Below, piece after piece: positions 54,866 to 63,620 of a stretch of 64,000 nucleotides of DNA. A program made the position numbers and the translations under genes. How positions within the stretch are numbered: position 1 is the stretch's first letter; the number at the start of each line of letters is the position of its first letter. The stretch is from Gammaproteobacteria bacterium (lineage in GTDB: Bacteria; Pseudomonadota; Gammaproteobacteria; UBA4575): contig JAWPMW010000001.1 in assembly GCA_033344735.1 (NCBI GenBank), positions 1,680,171-1,744,170 on the forward strand, given 5' to 3'. A model generated the notes under the pieces. That model saw only the letters and a program-made list of their open reading frames with translations, ran no database searches and was not told the origin of the DNA.

Positions 54866-55732
54866 TCACTCTATGTTTTGTACTTGTTCACGCATCTGCT
54901 CAATATTTACCTTCATATCGACCGCTGCTTGTGTTGTAACTATGTCAGCTGATTTAGAACTGAGTGTATTAGCCTCTCTATTTAACTCTTGCATAAGAAA
55001 ATCTAATCGGCGGCCAACAGGTTTATCACTAACTAGTACATCATCCAATTCGGTTAAGTGGCTATCTAAACGATCTAACTCTTCATCAACATCCAACTTC
55101 TGAGCAATCATGACGAGCTCTTGCTCAAATCGATTGGACTCCATATCTACTTTCATTTCTTCAATGCGGGCTATTAACTTTGTTCTAATAGCGGTTAGTA
55201 CTTCAGGGCGACGCTCACGCACAGTGCTGACTAATTGTTTTAATTGATTGCTGCGCTGTGAGATTAATTCACGCATACGATCGCCTTCTACTTTACGATT
55301 TTCAATTAATGCTTTAATAGCTTGATCAAATAATTGCTTAGCTGTTTTAGTTAGTTCTACTTGATCAATTTGCGCTTGCTCAGTCACTCCTGGCCAGCTT
55401 AGTAACTCTATAGGATTAGGAGCGCCAATATTAGGGGCTTTATTACGCAATATTTGTGTTTGCTCTAACAATCGATCTAGGAGTGTCTCATTAATACTTA
55501 AGTTGACATCCGTTTCCGCTGTCATTTTTAAGCGGAATGTACAATCAACTTTTCCACGACTCAGTAAATTCTGTACCTGCTTACGTAAATCGAACTCTGA
55601 TGACCTGAGTTCTTCCGGCAAACGAAAGCCAACCTCTAAATAACGGTGATTAATTGAACGCACCTCCCATACGAAATTTCCTATGGGATAATTTTCATCG
55701 ACACGCGAAAACGCGGTCATACTCTTAAGCAT
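54866..55732 (-). CDS. yicC: YicC-family endoribonuclease
   Basis: A 288-residue protein. The N-terminus MLKSMTAFSRVDENYPIGNFVWEVRSINHRYLEVGFRLPEEL is the family signature, and the C-terminal domain ends with GRRLDFLMQELNREANTLSSKSADIVTTQAAVDMKVNIEQMREQVQNIE. E. coli YicC is an endoribonuclease affecting small RNA stability. It is divergent from rph, with about 100 bases between, an arrangement conserved in gammaproteobacteria. Confidence 0.96.
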   Translation of the reverse strand: MLKSMTAFSRVDENYPIGNFVWEVRSINHRYLEVGFRLPEELRSSEFDLRKQVQNLLSRGKVDCTFRLKMTAETDVNLSINETLLDRLLEQTQILRNKAPNIGAPNPIELLSWPGVTEQAQIDQVELTKTAKQLFDQAIKALIENRKVEGDRMRELISQRSNQLKQLVSTVRERRPEVLTAIRTKLIARIEEMKVDMESNRFEQELVMIAQKLDVDEELDRLDSHLTELDDVLVSDKPVGRRLDFLMQELNREANTLSSKSADIVTTQAAVDMKVNIEQMREQVQNIE

Positions 55733-55780
55733 GTTATCTCCTTAATCGCTATTCTTTATAATATTAGTTATTAATAATTC

Positions 55781-55808
55781 TTCAGGGCTCAGCTAAATCT
55801 CGTATAAT
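55781..55808 (+). promoter_or_regulatory. Promoter of the rph operon
   Basis: A perfect -10 box TATAAT (55803-55808) is preceded, 16 bases upstream, by TTCAGG (55781-55786), a weak -35. The predicted start near 55815 lies before the chosen rph ATG at 55837. This also rules out the upstream in-frame ATG at 55807, which overlaps the -10 box. Confidence 0.65.
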
Positions 55809-55836
55809 GCGCGCCTTCGACAATTTGGAGAAATCT

Positions 55837-56550
55837 ATGCGACCCAGTGGCCGTTCCCCACAACAACTGCGTGACATTCAATTTACACGCAACTATACCA
55901 AGCATGCAGAAGGATCAGTACTAGTTGAGTTCAGTGACACCAAAGTCTTATGTACCGCTTCCATTGAACCCAGAGTCCCTCCCTGGATGCGTGACCAAGG
56001 CAAAGGCTGGATTACGGCTGAATATGGCATGTTGCCACGTTCGACAGGCTCACGCATGCGGCGAGAAGCCAGCCAAGGCAAGCAAGGTGGGCGCACCCAA
56101 GAGATTCAACGTCTTATAGGTCGCGCTTTACGTGCTGCTGTGGATTTAAGACTATTAGGCGAAAATACAATCACTGTCGATTGCGACGTCATTCAAGCCG
56201 ATGGTGGCACACGAACCGCTTCAATTAGTGGAGGATTTGTTGCCTTGTATGATGCCATTCAATCACTGGTCAATGCTGGCGCGATTAAACAAAATCCTGT
56301 GCAATGGTTTGTGGCTTCAGTCTCAGTAGGTATTTTTGAACAAGTCCCAGTATTGGATTTAGACTATGCAGAAGATTCTAATGCAGACACTGATATGAAC
56401 ATTGTTATGAATGAACAACAAAAATTTATTGAAGTACAAGGAACAGCTGAAGGCCACTGTTTTGATAATGACGAATTACAACAAATGCTGACACTAGCGA
56501 AATCTGGCATCAACAGCATTATTGAGAAACAAAAACAGTGTCTTGCCTAA
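55837..56550 (+). CDS. rph: Ribonuclease PH
   Basis: A phosphorolytic 3'-5' exoribonuclease trimming tRNA 3' ends. The start is the ATG at 55837, preceded by GGAG seven bases upstream; an ATG 30 bases before it lies in the promoter. The 237-residue protein has the family motifs [45 protein letters not shown], and [45 protein letters not shown]. It is divergent from yicC and followed after 17 bases by rdgB. Confidence 0.97.
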   Translation: MRPSGRSPQQLRDIQFTRNYTKHAEGSVLVEFSDTKVLCTASIEPRVPPWMRDQGKGWITAEYGMLPRSTGSRMRREASQGKQGGRTQEIQRLIGRALRAAVDLRLLGENTITVDCDVIQADGGTRTASISGGFVALYDAIQSLVNAGAIKQNPVQWFVASVSVGIFEQVPVLDLDYAEDSNADTDMNIVMNEQQKFIEVQGTAEGHCFDNDELQQMLTLAKSGINSIIEKQKQCLA

Positions 56551-56567
56551 GCAATACATAGCTTACG

Positions 56568-57185
56568 ATGAACAAGGAACAGCAGAAAATTGTTTTAGCC
56601 AGCGGCAATCAAGGCAAACTTCGTGAAATCAAAGCTATATTTGAGAATCAACCCTATCAACTTATCCCACAAGCAGAATGGAATGTTAGTGATGCGGATG
56701 AAACTGGCTTAACTTTTGTTGAAAATGCGTTAATAAAAGCACGTCATGCGGCCCAACATACAGGACTCATGGCAATGGCAGATGACTCTGGCATAGAAGT
56801 CGATTACCTTAAGGGTGCTCCTGGCATTTATTCTGCGCGTTATGCTGGACAGCCCTGCGACAGTCAGGCCAACAATATTAAATTGTTAGCTTCTTTAAAA
56901 GATGTTCCCATCGAATTAAGAACAGCTCGCTTCCAATGCGTCATTGTATTGATGCGCCATGCAAAAGACCCTACTCCACTAATATGTAGCGGCTCTTGGG
57001 AGGGCACAATTATTGAAAAGCAATCAGGAGTTAATGGTTTTGGTTACGATCCTCTTTTTTTTGTACCAACTCATGGCTGCACTTCAGCTGAATTATCACC
57101 TGAGATTAAAAACAGTTTGAGTCATCGTGGCCAAGCACTACGCCACCTTGCTAAAAAATTCCCTGCTTTCCTAAACCATATGTAA
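56568..57185 (+). CDS. rdgB: XTP/dITP pyrophosphatase RdgB (HAM1 family)
   Basis: Removes non-canonical purine nucleotides (XTP, ITP, dITP) by pyrophosphate cleavage, to keep them out of DNA and RNA. The 205-residue protein has the substrate loop VLASGNQGKLREIKAIF near the N-terminus, then TFVENALIKARHAA and MADDSGIEVDYLKGAPGIYSARYAG. The C-terminal GFGYDPLFF and LSHRGQALR are also family motifs. It lies between rph and hemW with gaps of 17 and 4 bases, a conserved order. Confidence 0.97.
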   Translation: MNKEQQKIVLASGNQGKLREIKAIFENQPYQLIPQAEWNVSDADETGLTFVENALIKARHAAQHTGLMAMADDSGIEVDYLKGAPGIYSARYAGQPCDSQANNIKLLASLKDVPIELRTARFQCVIVLMRHAKDPTPLICSGSWEGTIIEKQSGVNGFGYDPLFFVPTHGCTSAELSPEIKNSLSHRGQALRHLAKKFPAFLNHM

Positions 57186-57189
57186 ATAT

Positions 57190-58353
57190 ATGGAGACTGC
57201 TGACCTTACCCAGCAACAACCACTAAGCATATACATTCATTTACCTTGGTGTTTACACAAATGCGCGTACTGTGATTTTAATTCGCATGCCACGGAGCCT
57301 GATCAATTCCCAGAAACGCTATATACAAAGCAATTAATAGCTGATTTAACACAGTCCGCTAAATTAATTGACTGCCGTAAAGTTAAATCAATATTTATTG
57401 GCGGAGGAACCCCTAGCCTATTCTCTCCTGAATCGATAGCCAAAATTTTAACCGCATGTGCAGATGAAACTGAGTTATTGCCTGATTGTGAAATAACACT
57501 AGAAACCAACCCTAGTACTTTTGAATATCACAAGTTCGCAGAATTTTTATCTGCTGGTGTTAATCGTCTTTCTGTTGGTGCTCAAAGTTTTAACAATGAT
57601 CAGCTATCTGCTCTTGGTCGTATTCATAATGCAACTGAAGCTATTAATGCACTGGAAACAGCGCATAAAATTGGATTTAGAAATATTAATGTAGATTTAA
57701 TGTTTGGTTTGCCAAATCAGACTGTTGAAAATGCCCTAGCCGATATTAAAACCGCATGTCGTAATGGTGTAAATCACATTTCTTACTATCAACTCACGCT
57801 TGAGCCAAATACAGTATTTCATCGTTTCCCACCCAAACTTCCTAGTGACGAAATTAGTTGGGAGATACAAACCAATGCTATTCAAATATTGCTTGATTCA
57901 GGTTATCACCGTTACGAAGTATCTGCATATGCGCGAGCAAATGCTCAGTGTATCCATAATAGCAATTACTGGCAGTATGGAGATTATCTTGGCATTGGTG
58001 CCGGTGCTCACAGTAAAATTACTACCAATGAAGGTGTACTGCGAAACCAACGCACACGACAGCCAGAGAGCTATATCCAAGCTGTCGATAATCAATCACA
58101 TATATTGCAACAGCATCAGGTTACAAAAGATCAGTTAGTCTTTGAATTTATGCTCAATAATCTACGCCTTGTGAATGGATTCAACATCACCACTTTCACC
58201 AGCACGACTGGCTTGCGCTGGTCTCACATAAAAGGACAAATACAAAGCTATATAGAAGAAGGGCTAATGGAAAAAACCCATGGAAATTACCGAGCAAGCC
58301 ACTTTGGTTATCAATTTTTAGACGAACTCACACAGCGATTTTTACCTGCATAG
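57190..58353 (+). CDS. hemW: Radical SAM haem chaperone HemW
   Basis: A 387-residue protein related to coproporphyrinogen III dehydrogenase HemN but thought to insert haem into proteins. The radical SAM Cys motif is CLHKCAYCDF (C-x3-C-x2-C) near residue 22. It lacks the extra N-terminal Cys of HemN. FIGGGTPSLFS, ETNPSTFE and LSVGAQSFNNDQL are family patterns, and the C-terminal winged-helix part is normal. It starts four bases after rdgB and is followed three bases on by a Cys-rich protein gene. Confidence 0.95.
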   Translation: METADLTQQQPLSIYIHLPWCLHKCAYCDFNSHATEPDQFPETLYTKQLIADLTQSAKLIDCRKVKSIFIGGGTPSLFSPESIAKILTACADETELLPDCEITLETNPSTFEYHKFAEFLSAGVNRLSVGAQSFNNDQLSALGRIHNATEAINALETAHKIGFRNINVDLMFGLPNQTVENALADIKTACRNGVNHISYYQLTLEPNTVFHRFPPKLPSDEISWEIQTNAIQILLDSGYHRYEVSAYARANAQCIHNSNYWQYGDYLGIGAGAHSKITTNEGVLRNQRTRQPESYIQAVDNQSHILQQHQVTKDQLVFEFMLNNLRLVNGFNITTFTSTTGLRWSHIKGQIQSYIEEGLMEKTHGNYRASHFGYQFLDELTQRFLPA

Positions 58354-58355
58354 TC

Positions 58356-58553
58356 ATGTTTTTAGAAAGCACAACTACATCATGCCCTTACTGTGGAGAA
58401 CTCATTGAATTCCTATTAGAGCCATTGGACTCAGATCAGCAGTACTATGAAGACTGTACAGTTTGCTGTCAGCCAATATTAATAAAATTAACCATGGACC
58501 CAGAAGGGGGAAACCCCCTATTTCAGTGCTTTCGGGCCGATGAATCATGCTAA
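58356..58553 (+). CDS. Small CPXCG-motif cysteine-rich protein
   Basis: A 65-residue protein with CPYCGELIEFLLEPLDSDQQYYEDCTVCCQPI, giving a CPxCG and a C-x2-CC pair that would bind zinc. The C-terminal half includes a MDPEGGNPL segment conserved in the family of CPXCG-motif-containing proteins. It is of unknown function. It starts two bases after hemW stops and is the last gene of this operon. Confidence 0.85.
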   Translation: MFLESTTTSCPYCGELIEFLLEPLDSDQQYYEDCTVCCQPILIKLTMDPEGGNPLFQCFRADESC

Positions 58554-58775
58554 TTTTTAGCAAATTATTGGAAAAAATATGCGTGTTATGCACAGCAGCA
58601 AAATTTTCAAGTTGTATGTATATACAAAGTAACACAATAACCGTCACTTAATTAATAAACTGCAAATAATGATATATATATCAATAGCTTATGATTATGA
58701 ACAAAATATAGACGATCTAACAAATTATTATTGAAACTCGAGAAATAGACTGATTTTGAAACTTTATTAACAATT

Positions 58776-58798
58776 TTATCCACAGATTTTGTGGATAA
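58776..58798. promoter_or_regulatory. Inverted pair of consensus DnaA boxes
   Basis: TTATCCACA (58776-58784) and TGTGGATAA (58790-58798) are perfect R1-type DnaA boxes in opposite orientation, five bases apart. The DNA around them is AT-rich. They could bind DnaA for transcriptional control of nearby genes or titrate it. Alone they also form a 9-base hairpin. Confidence 0.65.
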
Positions 58799-58885
58799 GT
58801 CACGAACCTTAAACTGTACAACTACTTAGCGCAAATACTCAATGATTACATTAACATTAGTGTCTATATTTATTGGATCCAGCTC

Positions 58886-58915
58886 TTGCCAGAAATACTA
58901 AAAATAGATTATAGT
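58886..58915 (+). promoter_or_regulatory. Promoter of rpmE
   Basis: TTGCCA (58886-58891) and TATAGT (58910-58915), with an 18-base spacer, give a plausible sigma-70 promoter. The predicted start near 58922 leaves a leader of about 20 bases before the rpmE ATG. Confidence 0.6.
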
Positions 58916-58943
58916 TCGCCCTCAATTTTCCAGGCCAGTACAG

Positions 58944-59150
58944 ATGAAACCCGAGATCCACCCAGAATATAAAACTGTTGCAGTTAACTGCAGTTGCGGA
59001 AACTCATTCGAAACTCAGTCTACTTATAGCAACGACACAATGAGCATTGACGTATGTGCAAAATGCCATCCTTTCTATACTGGTAAGCAGAAAATCCTGG
59101 ATACCGCAGGCCAAGTTGATAAATTCCGCCGTCGTTACGGTAAAAAATAG
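58944..59150 (+). CDS. rpmE: Ribosomal protein L31 (zinc-binding form)
   Basis: A 68-residue large-subunit ribosomal protein. Cys residues CSCGNSF near residue 17 and [14 protein letters not shown] near residue 36 are the zinc ligands of the C+ form of L31. The final [15 protein letters not shown] is the family C-terminus. Zinc-free paralogues are made under zinc starvation in other bacteria; the Zur-controlled operon at 38.6 kb suggests such a paralogue may exist elsewhere here. Confidence 0.97.
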   Translation: MKPEIHPEYKTVAVNCSCGNSFETQSTYSNDTMSIDVCAKCHPFYTGKQKILDTAGQVDKFRRRYGKK

Positions 59151-59303
59151 GCAACAACCGCACTTATTCTATATTCTTTAATGCATCAGTAGCTCTGTTC
59201 GGAACTGCTAGCTGTATATATCGTCCAATAGCTAATTATCAAGCCGTTCTTAATGGCTTGCTGGTACACTATTAATTATATTATACAGAATTTTGATGGA
59301 TTC

Positions 59304-60755
59304 ATGATGACTAGAATTTATTTACTCTTATTCGCCGTTATTACAGCCTATCTTGGTGGCTGCGCTGCCAACCCAGTCACTGGCAAACAAGATTTTGTAT
59401 TAATGTCCGAGGAACAGGAGATTAATTTAGGTCGCCAAGCCCATCAACAAATTCTAAAGCAATATAAAGTCTATGATGATCCAGAACTTCAGGAATATGT
59501 AAATAATATTGTGGAAGAACTGTCAGCTAAAAGTCATCGTGATCAGCTACTTTTTCATGCAACAGTATTAGATAGCCCACAAGTAAATGCCTTTGCTCTG
59601 CCGGGTGGTTATGTCTATATCACACGTGGAATCATGGCTTATATGAATTCAGAAGCAGAAATGGCTGGCGTACTTGGCCATGAAATCGGTCATGTCACTG
59701 CAAGACATGGCGTAAGGCAGCAAAGTGCTTCCCAGATTGCGAGCATATTATCAACCGCAGCTGTAATTGCTACAGGTTCTCGAGCCATAGCAGATGCAAG
59801 TAACATTGCAGGTACCGCTTTACTCAGAGGTTATGGTCGCGAACATGAATTAGAGGCTGATCGATTAGGTGCTGAGTATCTCGCCAAAGTAGGTTACGAC
59901 CCTCAGGAGATGATAAATGTAGTTGGAATTCTTAAGTCTCAGGAAGAATTTGACAAGCAGCTAGCCGAAGAAGAAGGACGTGAACCACGAGCTTATCATG
60001 GATTATTTTCTACCCACCCTGCTAATGACCTCCGCTTACAAGAAGTGATTCGTGCAGCGGATAAGTTTCGCTCTAAAAATGACCGCCCTGATGATGGAAC
60101 ATTTTTAAAATTAACCAATGGCATGACCTTAGGACAAAGTGAAAGAGAAGGTGTTATTCGCGGCAACAAGTTTTACCATAATGATTTAAATATCACGATC
60201 ACTTTCCCACAAGGCTGGAAGATAGATAATCTTCCCGACCGCTTAATTGCATCAACCAAAACTAAAGATGCAGTCATGCAAATATCATTGCGAGACTTAA
60301 ACAAAAGACAAACGCCTAAAGAGTTTATTCAAAGCCAATTTGGAGACAATTTACGTAACGACAAGCCCATCACAACTGAATCATTTAAAGGTTATACTGC
60401 TATAACTAAAACCAAAACCCCATTTGGCAATCAAGATACCCGAATAGCCGCACTATTCAAAGATAAGCAAGTATTCCAAGTGCTAGCAGCGGCCAAAGAT
60501 TTAAACTTACTCAAAAAACATGACAAAGACTTCTTAGCAACAGTAAATAGCATTAGAAAACTACGCAGTAATGAAAAAGAATTGGCTAAAGCGAGGAAAA
60601 TAAAAGTCATTACCGCAAAGAAAGGTGACACATTTGCTACGCTAGCAAAAAATTCACCATTAACTTCACATGCAGAAGAGCAATTAAGGTTACTGAATGG
60701 CCTTTACCCTGACGGAGAACCCACACCTGGCAAACCAATTAAAATTGTTGAGTAG
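59304..60755 (+). CDS. M48-family zinc metalloprotease lipoprotein with LysM-like tail (BepA-like)
   Basis: A periplasmic protease attached to a membrane by a lipid. The start at 59304 (ATGATG) gives a lipoprotein signal with LGGC at about residue 20; the longer frame would put 17 residues ahead of it. The zinc motif HEIGHVTARHG begins near residue 126, and a downstream Glu (ELEADRLGAEYL) is the third ligand. About 260-415 is a region typical of BepA-like proteases, and about 430-483 is LysM-like (ITAKKGDTFATLAKNSPL). It probably degrades misassembled outer-membrane proteins. It is single, downstream of rpmE. Confidence 0.9.
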   Translation: MMTRIYLLLFAVITAYLGGCAANPVTGKQDFVLMSEEQEINLGRQAHQQILKQYKVYDDPELQEYVNNIVEELSAKSHRDQLLFHATVLDSPQVNAFALPGGYVYITRGIMAYMNSEAEMAGVLGHEIGHVTARHGVRQQSASQIASILSTAAVIATGSRAIADASNIAGTALLRGYGREHELEADRLGAEYLAKVGYDPQEMINVVGILKSQEEFDKQLAEEEGREPRAYHGLFSTHPANDLRLQEVIRAADKFRSKNDRPDDGTFLKLTNGMTLGQSEREGVIRGNKFYHNDLNITITFPQGWKIDNLPDRLIASTKTKDAVMQISLRDLNKRQTPKEFIQSQFGDNLRNDKPITTESFKGYTAITKTKTPFGNQDTRIAALFKDKQVFQVLAAAKDLNLLKKHDKDFLATVNSIRKLRSNEKELAKARKIKVITAKKGDTFATLAKNSPLTSHAEEQLRLLNGLYPDGEPTPGKPIKIVE

Positions 60756-60848
60756 ATAAACACAGGTACAATCTTCAATTGTCGAGTATCATGATGACTG
60801 CTGATATCGACATTCAGTAAACTCTATTACTAATCATTATTAAAACAT

Positions 60849-61742
60849 ATGGCTAAGACTACTGCCTATCTAGTTGATTCCAGTATTTACATTTTCCGCG
60901 CCTGGTTTACCCTTCCAGATTCGCTAACAAATGATAATGGGGATCCTGTCAATGCGGTTTATGGGTTTATTGATTTTGTAGCAGGTTTCTTAGAAGAAAC
61001 TAGACCTACGCACTTATCTTTTGCGTTCGATCAAAGCCTTACCAGTTCATTTAGAAATACTATCTACCCTCCTTACAAGGCAAATAGAGACCCTGCTCCA
61101 GATGAATTAAAACTGCAATTTGAATACTGCAGACGCTTTATTCAAGCAATAGGGTTTCCTTTACTCAGCAGTGATCGATATGAAGCTGATGACTTACTAG
61201 GTACTGCTGCCGCTCGTGCTCGCGCTGATGGACATAACGTTACCATTTTAAGTGCAGATAAGGATTTAGCTCAGCTAATCGAAGAGGGTGATACTTTATG
61301 GGACTATGCTAGAGATAGAAGATTTAACCCAAAAAAAGTTAAAGAGCATTTTGGTGTTCGACCAGACCAAATTGCTGATCAATTAGCATTAGCCGGAGAT
61401 AAGGTAGATAACATTCCCGGAGTCCCAGGTGTTGGCATGACTACTGCTGCTAGGCTATTAACTAAGTTTGAAACTATTGATGGCTTATTAAAAAATATTC
61501 CTGCAATAAGTGATATGGGAATTCGTGGCGCTAAGCGAATCCAAGGGCTCATCGAAGAACACCAGGAAATGATCTTACTATGTAAAAAACTGACTGAGAT
61601 TAAATGTGACGTTGAGACTCTACATGGTGATTATGAACTTGAACGCGGTCAATGTGACTACTCCGACCTGGATGAATTATTTAATGAAATAGGCATTGGT
61701 AATATTCGTCGTGAAAAATGGAAGAAACTAGTCGTCAATTAA
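60849..61742 (+). CDS. 5'-3' exonuclease (Pol I N-terminal / ExoIX-like)
   Basis: A 297-residue flap-nuclease-type protein. The metal ligands are seen in YLVDSSIYIFRAW (Asp at about 9), YEADDLLGTAAARARADGHNVTILSADKDLAQLI and DQLALAGDKVDNIPGVPGVGMTTAARLL, the helix-hairpin-helix for DNA. No polymerase domain follows. Its length and motifs fit a stand-alone 5'-3' exonuclease of the ExoIX type. It is convergent with hemH. Confidence 0.92.
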   Translation: MAKTTAYLVDSSIYIFRAWFTLPDSLTNDNGDPVNAVYGFIDFVAGFLEETRPTHLSFAFDQSLTSSFRNTIYPPYKANRDPAPDELKLQFEYCRRFIQAIGFPLLSSDRYEADDLLGTAAARARADGHNVTILSADKDLAQLIEEGDTLWDYARDRRFNPKKVKEHFGVRPDQIADQLALAGDKVDNIPGVPGVGMTTAARLLTKFETIDGLLKNIPAISDMGIRGAKRIQGLIEEHQEMILLCKKLTEIKCDVETLHGDYELERGQCDYSDLDELFNEIGIGNIRREKWKKLVVN

Positions 61743-61747
61743 CTCAA

Positions 61748-62854
61748 TTACTGCTCTGCACCTAATTGCTTTGCACGCTGCTGCGATACAATTTTTTGTT
61801 GTTGGTCATCTTCCTGATCATATGATGTCGCTCCTCTCCAACCCTGCATATGTTTAACCGCTAGTTGATAAATTGCTTCGACATGGTCTTCATTGTCATT
61901 CAGCGCTGGGATGTATTGAAATTTCTCCCCACCTGCTTGCATAAATATTTCACGATTAAGCATATCTATTTCTTCTAATGTCTCAACGCAATCTGCAGAA
62001 AAACCAGGACAAAATACATCTACAGATTCCATGTTATCCTTCGCCATCGCTTCTAAAGTTTTATCAGTATATGGCTGCAACCACTCTTCACGACCAAAGC
62101 GAGATTGGAATGTTAATTTCCATTGCTCTTCATTAAGCTGAAGTTTTTCAGCAATCAAACGTGCGGTTTTGTAACACTGACAATGATAAGGGTCGCCCGC
62201 CAACAAATATCTTTTAGGGAGGCCATGAAATGAAAACAATAACACTTGGCTTTGTTCATGTGTCGCCCAATAACGTTGGATTTGATTTGCACAGGCACTG
62301 ATATAGTTTTCATCATCCGGATACTGATTGACGAATCTCAACTCTGGCATCCAGCGTAATTTTGCAAACGTACTGGCAACCGCATCAAACGTTGATCCCG
62401 TTGTGGATCCTGAGTATTGAGGATACAAAGGCAGCACTAACAATTGAGTGACGTTGTTTTCTTGCATTTTAATAAGAGCAGACTCGATAGAAGGCTTACC
62501 ATAACGCATGGCAAAATCTACCTCTATATGTTCAAGATTGTGAGCAGTAAATTTTTCCTTTAACGCAACTAATTGAGACTTAGTATGGACCATCAAAGGG
62601 GAGCCTTGTTCTGTCCAAATCTTTGCATAAGTCGCAGCACTTTTACGCGGCCTTATTCTAAGTATCACCAGATTCAATACTAGCCACCACAATGGCCGTG
62701 GAAATTCTACGACTCGCGGATCCCATAAAAATTCTGCAAGATATTTACGCAATGCAGTAGGTGTAGCAGCTTCAGGTGTGCCTAAATTGGTAATTAAAAA
62801 ACCCAGCTTTTCTGGACTGGTATGGTTATATTCAGATTTCCCTAGATACTTCAT
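61748..62854 (-). CDS. hemH: Ferrochelatase HemH
   Basis: Inserts iron(II) into protoporphyrin IX in the last step of haem synthesis. The 368-residue protein has VLLFSFHGLPKRYLLAGDPYHCQCYKTARLI, where His is a metal ligand, and FQSRFGREEWLQPYTD, with the conserved Glu. The N-terminal part has LITNLGTPEAATPTALRKYLAEFLWDPRVV. About 35 residues at the C-terminus (from GWRGATSY) are extra and rich in Gln. Convergent with the exonuclease gene. Confidence 0.96.
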   Translation of the reverse strand: MKYLGKSEYNHTSPEKLGFLITNLGTPEAATPTALRKYLAEFLWDPRVVEFPRPLWWLVLNLVILRIRPRKSAATYAKIWTEQGSPLMVHTKSQLVALKEKFTAHNLEHIEVDFAMRYGKPSIESALIKMQENNVTQLLVLPLYPQYSGSTTGSTFDAVASTFAKLRWMPELRFVNQYPDDENYISACANQIQRYWATHEQSQVLLFSFHGLPKRYLLAGDPYHCQCYKTARLIAEKLQLNEEQWKLTFQSRFGREEWLQPYTDKTLEAMAKDNMESVDVFCPGFSADCVETLEEIDMLNREIFMQAGGEKFQYIPALNDNEDHVEAIYQLAVKHMQGWRGATSYDQEDDQQQKIVSQQRAKQLGAEQ

Positions 62855-62908
62855 GATTTTTTATGACTTTGTATGCTTATTCCAACAAGCATACAACGAC
62901 TAGCGCTT

Positions 62909-63499
62909 TTACGAAAATTTTCTCAATCTTTCGTGTAGAGGACTTGTACGAGGAAAATGAGCCAAAAGAAATTTCATCTGATCAGCCATCACTTTACGCC
63001 CCTGCAGATAAATATATTCAGCATGGGTAGGCACAAAAGGAACCGCTAATAATTCCATATTGGCTTGTTCAGGCGTGTAGTTTGCTTTCTGATTATTGCA
63101 GCGCTTACATGCAGTAACAACATTATTCCAAATATCTTCACCGCCTTGGCTAATAGGCGTCACATGGTCTCGAGATAAATCCCGACGTCCAAAACGCTCT
63201 CCACAATACATACACAGATGTGCATCGCGTTTAAAAAGAGTTTGGTTATTCAGAGGGGGAATATAACTATCGTGCAGAGACTTATTACTACCATATGTTG
63301 CAATAATCGAATTTACTTCGATGTAACTATGCATCCCAGTCTTTGCATTAACGCCACCATGAACAGTATAGAGCACCTCTCCACATGAATAGGCGACTTG
63401 TTCGGAATAATACAATTTCGTGGCATCCTGGTAATTAATCCATTCCAAGGGCATGCCGGATACATCAGTCCGTAATACTTGTTGCCAAAAAGATTGCAA
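62909..63499 (-). CDS. HNH endonuclease
   Basis: A 196-residue protein with a zinc-finger HNH domain. CMYCGERFGRRDLSRDHVTPISQGGEDIWNNVVTACKRCNNQKANYTPEQA at about 95-146 has C-x2-C, the DH, the downstream Asn and C-x2-C in correct order. The start codon is TTG at 63499, supported by GGAG eight bases before it. Solitary proteins of this type are common in proteobacteria and their role is unclear. There is no neighbouring restriction or phage gene. Confidence 0.88.
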   Translation of the reverse strand: MQSFWQQVLRTDVSGMPLEWINYQDATKLYYSEQVAYSCGEVLYTVHGGVNAKTGMHSYIEVNSIIATYGSNKSLHDSYIPPLNNQTLFKRDAHLCMYCGERFGRRDLSRDHVTPISQGGEDIWNNVVTACKRCNNQKANYTPEQANMELLAVPFVPTHAEYIYLQGRKVMADQMKFLLAHFPRTSPLHERLRKFS

Positions 63500-63620
63500 A
63501 GCCTTTACTCCAAACTAGCAAGTCGAGTGCTACTCTAATGATAGTGAACCCATCTGGCAAGCTTTATACACTGATAATGATTATGAAATTTTTATTAAAT
63601 CAAGCTAAACACACAAATAA

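Larger units (their letters stand above)
58554..58943 (+). other. Intergenic region upstream of rpmE with paired DnaA boxes
   Basis: A 390-base AT-rich gap between the CPXCG-protein gene and rpmE. No coding frame is convincing. It contains two perfect DnaA boxes as an inverted pair (58776-58798) and an rpmE promoter (58886-58915). The rest is low-complexity A/T with repeated TATA steps. I find no clear terminator with a T-tract and no known RNA. Confidence 0.5.

Noticed and set aside
58776-58798. Main replication origin (oriC) at the DnaA boxes
   Set aside because: Only two boxes are seen and none of the usual oriC neighbours (dnaA, gidA, rpmH) is present; a regulatory or titration site is more likely.
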